This document shows, piece by piece, positions 50,788 through 59,540 of a stretch of 64,000 nucleotides of DNA. Location of the stretch: positions 1 to 64,000 of the forward strand of contig CAJTOO010000006.1 in assembly GCA_910577735.1 (NCBI GenBank), in the 5' to 3' direction. Numbering within the stretch: the first letter of the stretch is position 1; each line of letters begins with the position of its first letter. The position numbers were made by a program, and so were the translations under genes. The notes below the pieces were generated by a model. It had not been told where the DNA came from. It made no database searches and was given only the letters and a program-made list of their open reading frames with translations. The stretch comes from an uncultured Lachnospiraceae bacterium. Its GTDB lineage: Bacteria; Bacillota; Clostridia; Lachnospirales; Lachnospiraceae.

Positions 50788-51573
50788 ATGAGCAGTGTGC
50801 AATTATTAGATAAGACCAGGAAGATTGGAAAACTTTTACACAATAATAATTCGGGCAAGGTGGTATTTAACGATATCTGTGATGTGCTCAAAGAGATTTT
50901 GTCTTCCAATGTGCTGGTTATCAGCAGGAAAGGAAAAGTACTCGGCATCGGGGATCTGGATTCCGTTGAGTCCATCACAGAGCTGATCGTGGATCATGTG
51001 GGCGGTTTTATTGATCCCATGCTTAATGAACGTATTCTGGGAGTTTTGTCCACGAAAGAGAATGTAAATCTGGAGACTCTGGGATTTGAGAGTGTGGATA
51101 CCAAGCGGTTTCAGGCAGTGATTGCCCCTATTGAGATTTCAGGAGAAAGGCTGGGGACGCTGTTTCTCTACAAATGTGACGATCAGTATGATATAGATGA
51201 TATCATTTTATGTGAGTACGGCACTACGGTGGTGGGGTTAGAGATGCTCCGGGCAGTCAGTGAGGAGAATGCGGAAGAGAACCGCAAGGTTGCAGTGGTG
51301 AAATCAGCAATCAGCACCTTATCTTTTTCGGAAATGGAAGCGATCACACATATTTTTGATGAGCTGGGCGGCATGGAAGGCATCCTGGTAGCCAGCAAAA
51401 TCGCGGATAAGGTAGGAATTACCAGGTCTGTTATCGTCAATGCCCTGCGTAAATTTGAGAGCGCGGGCGTAATCGAGTCCCGTTCTTCCGGCATGAAGGG
51501 CACATATATTAAGGTATTGAATGATGTGGTCTTTGAAGAAGTGGAGAAGTTAAAGGCACAGGGAAGATTTTAG
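50788..51573 (+). CDS. codY: Global nutrient-responsive repressor CodY
   Basis: 261 residues, normal length. CodY senses branched-chain amino acids through an N-terminal GAF domain (to about residue 155) and GTP, and represses or activates many metabolic, motility and competence genes. The C-terminal winged helix, ADKVGITRSVIVNALRKFES followed by AGVIESRS (about residues 205-235), is the nearly invariant CodY DNA-binding motif. The gene is preceded by gaggag eight bases before the ATG and has its own promoter. Its place directly before the flagellar operon suggests, but does not prove, motility control. One CodY-like box was noticed at 15.3 kb. Confidence 0.97.
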   Translation: MSSVQLLDKTRKIGKLLHNNNSGKVVFNDICDVLKEILSSNVLVISRKGKVLGIGDLDSVESITELIVDHVGGFIDPMLNERILGVLSTKENVNLETLGFESVDTKRFQAVIAPIEISGERLGTLFLYKCDDQYDIDDIILCEYGTTVVGLEMLRAVSEENAEENRKVAVVKSAISTLSFSEMEAITHIFDELGGMEGILVASKIADKVGITRSVIVNALRKFESAGVIESRSSGMKGTYIKVLNDVVFEEVEKLKAQGRF

Positions 51574-51627
51574 TATCACAATTACATAAAAGACAAAGGA
51601 ATGTCGGGTGGGAATACCATCTTATGG

Positions 51628-51675
51628 AAAAGGATTTACGGAAAGCGGCACGACAGTGCACTGTAAATCCTTTTT
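51628..51675 (+). terminator. codY terminator
   Basis: AAAAGGATTTAC (51628-51639) pairs with GTAAATCCTTTT (51663-51674) around a 23-base loop, followed by T residues. It separates codY from the flagellar promoter. Confidence 0.8.
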
Positions 51676-51719
51676 ACTTTTTTAGTACAATACTAATTGT
51701 GAAAATCAATCGAAAAACC

Positions 51720-51747
51720 TTGTAATTTTTGATAAATTATTTATAAT
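51720..51747 (+). promoter_or_regulatory. Promoter of the flagellar flgB operon
   Basis: TTGTAA (51720-51725), 16 bases, TATAAT (51742-51747), 37 bases before flgB. It is sigma-A-like; no SigD-type boxes are obvious. Confidence 0.65.
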
Positions 51748-51784
51748 GGAATATGGATTGTATTAACGTGGAAGGGGTATGACT

Positions 51785-52183
51785 ATGAGTTCTTTGATTA
51801 ACACCAATGTTTATGACTATGTTAATGTGTTAGACAAGGCGATGGATGCGTCCTGGCTTCGCAATGAGGCTATTTCCAATAATATTGCCAATGCGGATAC
51901 GCCCGGGTACAAGAGGCAGGATGTGAATTTTGAGATACAGCTTGCCAAGGCTCTCAGGCACTCCAGATATCAGACCATGGATGCCAAAGTGGCGGATGTG
52001 AAGATGAATCGCTTGAATCCGATTACCTACACAGATTATGCAGGATATTCCTATCGTCTCGACGGCAACAATGTGGATCCGGATACAGAGGGTGTATATC
52101 TGGCCAAGAACCAGGTGGTATACCAGGGACTGTATCAGAGTGTCCAGCAGGAATTTAAGAATCTGCAGGCAGTCTTGAAGTAG
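51785..52183 (+). CDS. flgB: Flagellar basal-body rod protein FlgB
   Basis: 132 residues. FlgB forms the proximal rod. The N-terminal ISNNIANADTPGYKRQDV is the rod/hook family motif, here in the proximal-rod form. The C-terminal coiled segment (LYQSVQQEFKNLQAVL) completes the rod fold. The ATG at 51785 is chosen because gaaggggt lies seven bases upstream; an ATG six bases earlier is too close to it. It is the first gene of a long operon that continues past the window. Confidence 0.95.
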   Translation: MSSLINTNVYDYVNVLDKAMDASWLRNEAISNNIANADTPGYKRQDVNFEIQLAKALRHSRYQTMDAKVADVKMNRLNPITYTDYAGYSYRLDGNNVDPDTEGVYLAKNQVVYQGLYQSVQQEFKNLQAVLK

Positions 52184-52250
52184 TACAGGAAGAATTTTTG
52201 GCAGCTTATGCCGGAGGGTATTTCGCTGTGAAGTTCTAAGTCTTGTACAG

Positions 52251-52274
52251 AAGAACACCTGAGGCGGTGTTCTT
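52251..52274 (+). promoter_or_regulatory. Intercistronic hairpin flgB-flgC
   Basis: AAGAACACC (52251-52259) pairs with GGTGTTCTT (52266-52274) around TGAGGC, with only two or three T after it. It may process or stabilise the transcript or partly attenuate it. Confidence 0.5.
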
Positions 52275-52310
52275 TCAGCGATTTGGCATATAATTTAAGG
52301 AGGAATACAT

Positions 52311-52757
52311 ATGGCAATGTTTAGTGCATTTGATATCAATGCTACCGGTATGACTGCGGAGCGTTTCCGTATGGATACCATTTCACAGAATGTGGCGAAT
52401 GCCAATACTACCAGGACGGAGGATGGTACACCGTACCGCAGAAAAGTGGTAGTATTTGAGGAGAAAAATTCCCAGACACCGTTTCATCAGGTGTTAAATA
52501 AAGCCAGGGACCGTTATTCGGGAAGCGGCGTAAAAGTGACAGGCGTTTATGAAGATACCTGGACGGAAGGCAATATGGTCTATGATCCTTCCCATCCGGA
52601 TGCAGATGAGAACGGCTATGTTATGTATCCAAATGTAAACATCATTACCGAGATGACTAACCTGATTGACGCAAGCCGTGCATATCAGGCGAACACCACG
52701 GCTTTTTCTGCGAGCAAGAATATTGCGACGATGGGTCTCAGTATGTTGAACGGCTGA
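52311..52757 (+). CDS. flgC: Flagellar basal-body rod protein FlgC
   Basis: 148 residues, normal length. FlgC builds the proximal rod with FlgB. The N-terminal motif ISQNVANANTTRTEDGTPYRR and the conserved C-terminal NIITEMTNLIDASRAYQAN block with the terminal helix are typical of FlgC. aaggagg precedes the ATG. It lies 127 bases after flgB, longer than the other gaps, because of the hairpin between them. Confidence 0.97.
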   Translation: MAMFSAFDINATGMTAERFRMDTISQNVANANTTRTEDGTPYRRKVVVFEEKNSQTPFHQVLNKARDRYSGSGVKVTGVYEDTWTEGNMVYDPSHPDADENGYVMYPNVNIITEMTNLIDASRAYQANTTAFSASKNIATMGLSMLNG

Positions 52758-52789
52758 TAAGAAAATAACAGGATGTTGGAGGAAGAGAA

Positions 52790-53116
52790 ATGGCTTTAGA
52801 TATCACTGCGCTGTATAATGTATCGTCGGGGGCGATTAAGGAGGCTGCAAAGACGGCGCCCACTGCCAGACCGGAAACATATACAGACAAGGGCTTTGAT
52901 AGTTTGTTACATACCGCAATCGACAATCTGAGTACGACGAACAACTATCTGTCTGATGCGGAGAATGAAAAGATTAAATGGGCTCTGGGAGAGACGGAGA
53001 ACACCCATGATCTTAGTATTGCCCTGCAGAAGGCTTCCACAGCGCTGCAGTATACAGTCGCTATCAGGGATAAGCTTATGGAGGCTTACAGGGAGCTTAT
53101 CCAGATGCAGATTTAG
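52790..53116 (+). CDS. fliE: Flagellar hook-basal body protein FliE
   Basis: 108 residues. FliE joins the MS ring to the rod. The C-terminal part, LSIALQKASTALQYTVAIRD then KLMEAYRELIQMQI, is the conserved FliE helix. A ggaggaa site precedes the ATG. fliF begins 42 bases after the stop. Confidence 0.95.
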   Translation: MALDITALYNVSSGAIKEAAKTAPTARPETYTDKGFDSLLHTAIDNLSTTNNYLSDAENEKIKWALGETENTHDLSIALQKASTALQYTVAIRDKLMEAYRELIQMQI

Positions 53117-53158
53117 TATTTAATGTAAGAGGGAGATACTGAAGGAGAATGGATTGCT

Positions 53159-54763
53159 GTGGATAAATTATTAGACAGATTAAAAGAATTTGGGAATAGG
53201 ATATTGGAATGGTGGAACAGGTTCACGGCGAAACAGAAGACTTTGATCATCGGAATTCTGGCCGTGCTGATTCTGGCTATTGTGATCATCGTATCGATGT
53301 TGACCAAACCGCAGTATGTGCTGCTTCGGGAATGTGAGAGCACCAAGGAAGCTGCGGAAGTGCGTGACTTGTTGGACGGAGAGGAACTTACATACGAGAT
53401 TTCGGATGACGGCCTTGTCGTGAGGATTCTGGCTTCTCAGCTTTCAGAAGCGAATCTTTTGCTTGGCGCCAATAATATTCAGGCGGCCAGCTATGGCATC
53501 GAGAATGTGACGGACGGCAGTTTCTCAACTACCGAATCAGATAAACAGAAAAAACATGTGGTATATCTTGAAAAGAGACTGGAGAACGATGTGCTCTCCA
53601 TGTTTACGGCAGTCAAGAGCGCGAGGGTAACCCTGAATATTCCGGAGAATACAGGGACGCTGATTGCTGAGAAAGAGGAGTCTTCCGCATGGATACTCTT
53701 AGAGTTAAAGGACGAGTTTTCTCAGGAGAGCGCGGCCTATTTAGCGCGCGCTATAGCCACATCCATGGGCAATGATACCACGAATAATATTGTGATCACG
53801 GACGTGGATGGCAACATGCTCTTTACAGGAGAAGACAATTACAGCACTTCCGGTATGGCCAGTGCTCAATTGTCTGCGAAGAGCGAGGCGGAGAAGAATC
53901 TGATCAACAATGTGCGCCGGGTGATTCTGGGCACCAATGAATTCGATAATGTGGAGGTTTCTCCCAATCTGGTGCTGGATTTTTCCAGCCAGAGCAGTAC
54001 CAGACATACTTATGAGCCGGCAGACGGGCAGACGCAGGGCGTCTTAAGCCACGAGGATGTATTCAGTTCGGAAAATACCAGCGGCGTAGGCGGCATACCG
54101 GGAACAGATTCCAATGATGATGACAGCACCTATGTGTTTGAAGATAATACCAATTCTTCTTCCACCCAATCGGAGGAATCCAGGGATTATCTGCCCAATG
54201 AGGAGATTACCAACAAGGAGACGCCTCCGGGTGTGATTGATTATGGAGCATCTTCCCTGTCAGCATCCCTGCTTCAATATAATGTGATCCGGGAGGAAGA
54301 CGCGGAGACACAGGGACTTTTAGACGGTGTTACCTGGGAAGAATATAAGCTGGCCAATACGGAACGGACCAGGCTTGAAGTAGATGAGACATTTTATGCG
54401 GCGGTAGCGAATGCTACAGGCATTTCAACAGATAACATTACGCTGGTAGCTTACAGTGAAAATCTCTTCTTCGATGCAGAGGGTTCAGGCATTACGGCGA
54501 CAGATATTCTGCAGATTGTCCTGATCGTGGTAATTCTGGCACTGCTTGCCTTTGTGGTTCTGCGGAGCATGAAGAGCGAGAAGCACGAGGAGGAAGAGGA
54601 GGAACTGTCCGTGGAGACTTTGTTACAGTCCACGGTACAGCTTGAGGAAATCTCTTCGGAGAATGAGAGTGAAGAGAAACGCCTGATCAATAAGTTTGTG
54701 GAAGAAAATCCGGAGGCGGCAGCCAATCTGCTGCGTAACTGGTTAAATGAGGACTGGGGGTAG
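53159..54763 (+). CDS. fliF: Flagellar MS-ring protein FliF
   Basis: 534 residues. FliF forms the membrane ring on which the rotor and export gate assemble. Two membrane segments flank the large periplasmic part: TLIIGILAVLILAIVIIV near residue 29 and ILQIVLIVVILALLAFVV near residue 450. ASQLSEANLLLGANNIQ belongs to the first ring-building motif, and VYLEKRLENDVLSMFTAVKSA is strongly conserved. The C-terminal tail ending NLLRNWLNEDWG binds FliG. The start is GTG at 53159 with gaaggag 11 bases upstream; no better in-frame start was seen. fliG begins five bases after the stop. Confidence 0.96.
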   Translation: MDKLLDRLKEFGNRILEWWNRFTAKQKTLIIGILAVLILAIVIIVSMLTKPQYVLLRECESTKEAAEVRDLLDGEELTYEISDDGLVVRILASQLSEANLLLGANNIQAASYGIENVTDGSFSTTESDKQKKHVVYLEKRLENDVLSMFTAVKSARVTLNIPENTGTLIAEKEESSAWILLELKDEFSQESAAYLARAIATSMGNDTTNNIVITDVDGNMLFTGEDNYSTSGMASAQLSAKSEAEKNLINNVRRVILGTNEFDNVEVSPNLVLDFSSQSSTRHTYEPADGQTQGVLSHEDVFSSENTSGVGGIPGTDSNDDDSTYVFEDNTNSSSTQSEESRDYLPNEEITNKETPPGVIDYGASSLSASLLQYNVIREEDAETQGLLDGVTWEEYKLANTERTRLEVDETFYAAVANATGISTDNITLVAYSENLFFDAEGSGITATDILQIVLIVVILALLAFVVLRSMKSEKHEEEEEELSVETLLQSTVQLEEISSENESEEKRLINKFVEENPEAAANLLRNWLNEDWG

Positions 54764-54768
54764 GATAA

Positions 54769-55788
54769 ATGGCGGCAAAAGCAGCGGATGAGAAGATAGG
54801 CGGATTACAGAAAGCAGCTATTTTGATGATTGCTCTGGGACCAGAGAAGTCTGCGTCAATCTTTAAACATCTGAAAGAAGACGAGATAGAAGAATTAACA
54901 TTGGAGATAGCAAATACCAGGAGTATCACGCCTCAGGTTAAGGATGAAGTGGTCAGTGAGTTTTATCAGGTGTGTCTGGCACAGCAGTATATCGCAGAGG
55001 GCGGTATCAATTATGCGAAGGAACTCTTGGAAAAATCTTTCGGAGCCGACAAGGCAATGGATGTTATCGGCAAGCTGACAGCGTCTTTGCAGGTGAAGCC
55101 GTTCGAGTTTATCAGAAAGACGGATGCGGCTCAGCTTCTGAACTTTATTCAGGACGAACATCCGCAGACTATCGCACTTATTTTGTCTTATCTGTCGTCA
55201 GCGCAGGCAGCGATCATTGTCTCGGCGCTTCCGCCGGACAGACAGGCGGATGTGGCGAAACGTATTGCAGTGATGGACCGCACAAGCCCGGATGTGATAA
55301 AGGAAGTGGAGAAAGTATTGGAATCGAAACTGTCATCCCTGGTGAACCAGGACTACACGATCATCGGTGGTGTGGATGCTGTCGTGGAAATTTTGAATAC
55401 AGTGGATCGCGGTACAGAGAAACATATCATGGAGACTCTGGAAATCGAAGAGCCGGAACTTGCCGACGAGATCAGAAAGAAGATGTTCGTCTTCGAGGAT
55501 ATCCTGCTTCTGGACGATCGTGCCATTCAGCGTGTGCTGCGTGATGTGGATAACAGTGACCTGGCAATCGCTCTTAAGGGATCGAATGAGGAAGTACAGA
55601 ATGCTATCTTTAACAATCTCTCCAAGCGTCTGGCAGTCATGATCAAGGAAGATATGGAATTTATGGGTCCTGTACGTATGAAGGATGTGGAGGAAGCACA
55701 GCAGAAGATTGTAAATATCATCAGAAAACTGGAAGACTCCGCAGAGATTGTTATCTCCAGAGGTGGAGGTGACGAGATCATTGTCTAA
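54769..55788 (+). CDS. fliG: Flagellar motor switch protein FliG
   Basis: 339 residues. FliG couples ion flow at the stator to rotation and sits on the MS ring. GLQKAAILMIALGPEKSASIFKHL opens the N-terminal domain and EHPQTIALILSYL is the middle-domain motif. The C-terminal MFVFEDILLLDDRAIQRVLRDV then LAIALKGS carries the charged residues that face the stator. Normal length. It overlaps the start of fliH, giving tight translational coupling. Confidence 0.97.
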   Translation: MAAKAADEKIGGLQKAAILMIALGPEKSASIFKHLKEDEIEELTLEIANTRSITPQVKDEVVSEFYQVCLAQQYIAEGGINYAKELLEKSFGADKAMDVIGKLTASLQVKPFEFIRKTDAAQLLNFIQDEHPQTIALILSYLSSAQAAIIVSALPPDRQADVAKRIAVMDRTSPDVIKEVEKVLESKLSSLVNQDYTIIGGVDAVVEILNTVDRGTEKHIMETLEIEEPELADEIRKKMFVFEDILLLDDRAIQRVLRDVDNSDLAIALKGSNEEVQNAIFNNLSKRLAVMIKEDMEFMGPVRMKDVEEAQQKIVNIIRKLEDSAEIVISRGGGDEIIV

Positions 55789-56662
55789 GAATGTATATAA
55801 ATCCAGTTGGGTCAGAGTATCTGACGAAGAAAAGTGTTTGGTGGACAGCAACAGCCGTCTGGAAGAGAGAATCGCGCAGTGGGAGACTCTCCGCAGGACC
55901 AATGAGAGTGCCATGCCTCAGTATGATGGAAGTGATGAGGGAGAAGCAGCTGAGTTTGTGAGCGGGATAGGCGGCGAAGAGATTGATGCGCTGTTCGATG
56001 ACGGAGACAGGAGCAATGTCATCAAGGCAGGGGCAGAGGAAGCGGGTCCTGACTTAGAAGCAATCAGGGCCGAGGCACAGGAGATACTGGATAGTGCCCA
56101 GGCGCAGGCTGATGAGATGATCCGGAATGCCCAGGCCGAGATTGAGGTACAGCGCAGACAGGCACAAGATGCAGGTAATAAACAGGGGTATAATGAGGGA
56201 TATCAGCAGGGCCTTTCTGAGGTGGATGATATGAAACGGGCCCTGATGGAAGAGAAACGGCAGTTAGAGCAGGAGTTTGAACAACTCGTGGAAGAGTTGG
56301 AGCCTGAGTTTATTGATACGATTACAGCTGTCTACAACCATATTTTTAGTGTAGACCTGGCAGATAACAGAGATATCCTGGTGCATCTGATAGATTCTAC
56401 TTTGCGGAAGGTAGAGAGCAGCAGGACTTTTATTGTTCATGTTTCCGCAGAAGATTATCCATATGTCAACATGCAGAAGCAGGCGCTTGTGGAGGGGGCA
56501 GTGGCAGGCCGCGGGCTGATTGAGATCATTGAGGATATTGCTCTTATCAAGGGAGATTGCCTGATTGAGACAGATGGCGGTATTTTTGACTGTGGAATAG
56601 GTACGCAGCTTGAAGAACTGACCAGGAAATTACGTGTGTTATCTTTTGAAAAGACAGAATAA
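55781..56662 (+). CDS. fliH: Flagellar export regulator FliH
   Basis: About 293 residues. FliH binds the ATPase FliI and guides it to the export gate. A long helical segment with GxxxG-type and Glu/Gln-rich heptads (about residues 90-170: EAQEILDSAQAQADEMI) precedes the FliH C-terminal domain (VEELEPEFIDTITAVY onward). I set the start at TTG 55781, inside the fliG end, since ggaggtg (55765-55771) is nine bases upstream and gives the Lachnospiraceae-type SKNVYKSSWV beginning. An upstream start at 55748 is less likely. Confidence 0.88.
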   Translation: MSKNVYKSSWVRVSDEEKCLVDSNSRLEERIAQWETLRRTNESAMPQYDGSDEGEAAEFVSGIGGEEIDALFDDGDRSNVIKAGAEEAGPDLEAIRAEAQEILDSAQAQADEMIRNAQAEIEVQRRQAQDAGNKQGYNEGYQQGLSEVDDMKRALMEEKRQLEQEFEQLVEELEPEFIDTITAVYNHIFSVDLADNRDILVHLIDSTLRKVESSRTFIVHVSAEDYPYVNMQKQALVEGAVAGRGLIEIIEDIALIKGDCLIETDGGIFDCGIGTQLEELTRKLRVLSFEKTE

Positions 56663-56699
56663 GACCGAAAAGGCGGAATGAGACGCAAGAGAGCCGATT

Positions 56700-58010
56700 A
56701 TGAATAAAGCAATTAACTTTTATAAATACAGCAGCATATCGGACGATACTTTCTTCAAGAAAATGGGGAAGGTAGAGAATGTGGTGGGACTCACAATCGA
56801 GTCTGCGGGACCGGAGGCGAAACTGGGAGACCTGTGTCTGATTTATCCGGCAGGAGATTACCCGCCGATTACGGCAGAAGTGGTAGGGTTTAAAGAGCGC
56901 AGGACGATTTTGATGCCCTGTGATAACACAGACGGGATAGGATTGGGATGTATCGTGGAGAACACAGGAAATCCCCTGACGGTACCGGTAAGTGATGATC
57001 TTCTGGGCAAGGTATTAGACGGCCTCGGCAGGATTGACGGCGAATATACGCCGGGGGTTCCTTACAGTGTGGAAGCACAGCCGCCGGATGCCATGAGCAG
57101 AAAGATTATTGCGGATGTATTGCCGCTGGGCGTCAAGGCCATTGATGGCCTGATGACAGTGGGTAAAGGGCAGCGTATCGGTATTTTCGCTGGTTCCGGC
57201 GTGGGGAAATCCACTTTGATGGGTATGTTTGCCCGCAACACGAAGGCCGATATCAATGTGATTGCCCTGATCGGTGAGCGAGGCAGGGAAGTGCGGGAGT
57301 TCGTGGAAAGAGACCTGGGCGAGGAAGGCATGCGCCGGTCTGTGGTAGTGGTGGCTACTTCCGATAAATCGGCTTTGGAGAGAAATAAAGCGGCCAAGAC
57401 GGCCTGCGCGATTGCAGAATATTTCAGGGATCAGGGAAGAGATGTCCTTCTGATGATGGACTCTTTGACACGTTTCTCCATGGCTCAGCGTGAGATTGGA
57501 TTGGCCAGTGGAGAACCGCCGGTATCCAGAGGCTATCCGCCCAGCGTGTACTCAGAGATGCCAAGGTTGCTGGAGCGCGCGGGATGTGCAAGTGAGGGTT
57601 CCATTACGGGATTATACACGGTGCTGGTGGATGGTGATGATATGAATGAGCCGATTACGGACACAGCCAGAAGTATTCTGGACGGACACATCATGCTGAA
57701 CCGGAAACTGGCCCATCAGAATCATTATCCGGCAATCGACGTATTGCAGAGCATCTCCAGATGTATGAGTCAGATTGTGGATAAAGAACATAAAATGCTT
57801 GCCGGTAAGTTAAAGAATGTGCTGGCTACTTATAATGAGGCAGAGGATCTGATCAATATCGGAGCATATAAGAGTGGCAGCAACCGGAATATTGATTATG
57901 CCATAGAGAAGATTGAGGCGGTCAACCAGTTCCTGATGCAGGATGTGGATTCCAAATACAGTTATGAGGAGTCAGTGGATATGCTGCGGGAACTTTTTGC
58001 AGAAAGCTAG
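56700..58010 (+). CDS. fliI: Flagellum-specific export ATPase FliI
   Basis: 436 residues. FliI is the hexameric ATPase that helps feed flagellar proteins to the export gate. The Walker A GSGVGKST is near residue 165, Walker B is in VLLMMDSLTRF, and ERGREVREF and EPPVSRGYPPSVYSEMPRL are further F1-type motifs. IGAYKSGSNRNID near the C-terminus is typical. The gene lies between fliH and fliJ as usual. Confidence 0.97.
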   Translation: MNKAINFYKYSSISDDTFFKKMGKVENVVGLTIESAGPEAKLGDLCLIYPAGDYPPITAEVVGFKERRTILMPCDNTDGIGLGCIVENTGNPLTVPVSDDLLGKVLDGLGRIDGEYTPGVPYSVEAQPPDAMSRKIIADVLPLGVKAIDGLMTVGKGQRIGIFAGSGVGKSTLMGMFARNTKADINVIALIGERGREVREFVERDLGEEGMRRSVVVVATSDKSALERNKAAKTACAIAEYFRDQGRDVLLMMDSLTRFSMAQREIGLASGEPPVSRGYPPSVYSEMPRLLERAGCASEGSITGLYTVLVDGDDMNEPITDTARSILDGHIMLNRKLAHQNHYPAIDVLQSISRCMSQIVDKEHKMLAGKLKNVLATYNEAEDLINIGAYKSGSNRNIDYAIEKIEAVNQFLMQDVDSKYSYEESVDMLRELFAES

Positions 58011-58066
58011 AAACAGCCTTTGTCCGGGCCGGACAACTGGAAAGGCAAATGAAGGGATGACCGGCT

Positions 58067-58531
58067 ATGGCGAAATTCAGATACAGGATGCAGAGTATCC
58101 TGAATATCAAATATCAGCTTGAAACCCAGGCTAAGATGGAAGTCGGCAGGGCTCAGATGCAGCTTAACGAGGAGGAGGAGCGGCTCAGGAACTTTATAGA
58201 CCGTAAAGAATCATACCTCGAGGAGGGCAGGCAGATGCGCCGCCAGGCGCTCAATGTCAATGATCTTCGGGATAACAGAAATGCCATGCGGGTTATGGAT
58301 GACAGGATAGAAGAGCAGAAGGTGCAGGTAAGGAAGGCTGAAGAAGTACTCGAAAAGGCCAGGGAGAAGCTGAAGGAGATCATGCAGGAACGTAAAATGC
58401 ATGAGAAACTCAAAGAAAAAGCGTTAGACCAGTTCTTGCAGGAAGAGAAAGCGGCTGAAGGCAAGGTCGTTGATGAACTTACCAGCTACACCTATGGACA
58501 ACGTGGAAAGAGGAATGGGAATGGCGAATGA
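58067..58531 (+). CDS. fliJ: Flagellar export chaperone/stalk protein FliJ
   Basis: 154 residues, almost entirely charged coiled coil starting KFRYRMQSILNIKY, the conserved FliJ beginning. FliJ is the gamma-like stalk of the FliI ring and recycles export chaperones. The gggat-type ribosome site is modest. Its last 11 bases overlap the next gene. Confidence 0.9.
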   Translation: MAKFRYRMQSILNIKYQLETQAKMEVGRAQMQLNEEEERLRNFIDRKESYLEEGRQMRRQALNVNDLRDNRNAMRVMDDRIEEQKVQVRKAEEVLEKAREKLKEIMQERKMHEKLKEKALDQFLQEEKAAEGKVVDELTSYTYGQRGKRNGNGE

Positions 58532-59408
58532 AGTAGTAAATATGGAGGAAGAACTCCCCGTAGACAAAAAGGCAGAAAAGAAGCGCTTAAAAGAAGAACG
58601 CAATAAAATAAAGAGTGACCGGAAGGCTCAGAAAAAGGAAGCAAAGCAGCGTGCCAAGGAGATATCAGAGCAGGAAGCAAAGCTCAGTGAAGATGAGGAA
58701 GCAGGCGGTGTATCGGTATTTCTCGTAACGGTTGTTATTGTTATCATCTGGATTGCCATCTTGTGTCTTCTGATCAAGTTGGATGTGGGCGGCTTTGGTT
58801 CCGGTGTTCTTGCGCCGGTGCTTAAGGATGTACCGGTAATCAATAAGATTCTGCCGGAAGATGCAGTGGTGACCACCGATGATCCAGAGTCTTATGGCGG
58901 TTATACCAGCTTAAGGGAGGCTGTGGACTATATCAAGGATCTGGAATTGCAGATTGAGGAGTTACAGTCTGCCACCAATGTGAGTTCCGAGGAAGTGAAC
59001 GAACTGCGTGCTGAGATTGAAAGACTGCAGACTTTCGAGGATGCGCAGATTGAGTTTGAACGAATTAAGACAGAATTTTATGAAGAAGTCATCTACGCTG
59101 AGAATGGACCGGGAGCGGAGGAGTACCAGAAGTACTACCAGACCATGGATCCGACTACGGCGGAGTATTTGTATAAACAGGTGGTTGAGCAGGTGGAGGC
59201 TGATAAGGAGATTCAGGATTATGCCCAGGCTTATTCCGAGATGAAGCCTAAACAGGCAGCGGCTATCTTTGAGGCTATGACGGAAGACCTTGATCTGGCA
59301 GCTAAGATTTTGAAGCAGATGAGTGCAGAGGATCGAGGCAATATTTTAGGCGCCATGGATGCGGAGATTGCTTCCAGATTGACGAAGATTATGGATCCGG
59401 ATTCTTGA
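58521..59408 (+). CDS. MotE-like flagellar membrane protein
   Basis: 295 residues. A very basic/acidic N-terminal cytoplasmic stretch (residues 1-60), one membrane segment (FLVTVVIVIIWIAILCLLI), a coiled coil (about residues 140-200, LQIEELQSATNVSSEEVNEL) and a C-terminal MgtE-N-like helical domain (YSEMKPKQAAAIFEAMTED then LAAKILKQMSAEDRG). This plan is that of MotE, a chaperone that stabilises and helps place MotC in some bacteria; in Firmicutes it is unstudied to my knowledge. The ATG at 58521 has agagga six bases upstream and overlaps fliJ. Confidence 0.78.
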   Translation: MANEVVNMEEELPVDKKAEKKRLKEERNKIKSDRKAQKKEAKQRAKEISEQEAKLSEDEEAGGVSVFLVTVVIVIIWIAILCLLIKLDVGGFGSGVLAPVLKDVPVINKILPEDAVVTTDDPESYGGYTSLREAVDYIKDLELQIEELQSATNVSSEEVNELRAEIERLQTFEDAQIEFERIKTEFYEEVIYAENGPGAEEYQKYYQTMDPTTAEYLYKQVVEQVEADKEIQDYAQAYSEMKPKQAAAIFEAMTEDLDLAAKILKQMSAEDRGNILGAMDAEIASRLTKIMDPDS

Positions 59409-59540
59409 GAAATTGCAGTAAAGTGCCGATATAACAGGTAGAATCGTTTAGATATATACCATATGAAATATCATATGTTATATATAGAGTGCCGTAAGGC
59501 ATGAGAACCTTGAAAACTTAAGAAAGGAGGAAGAAAGGAA

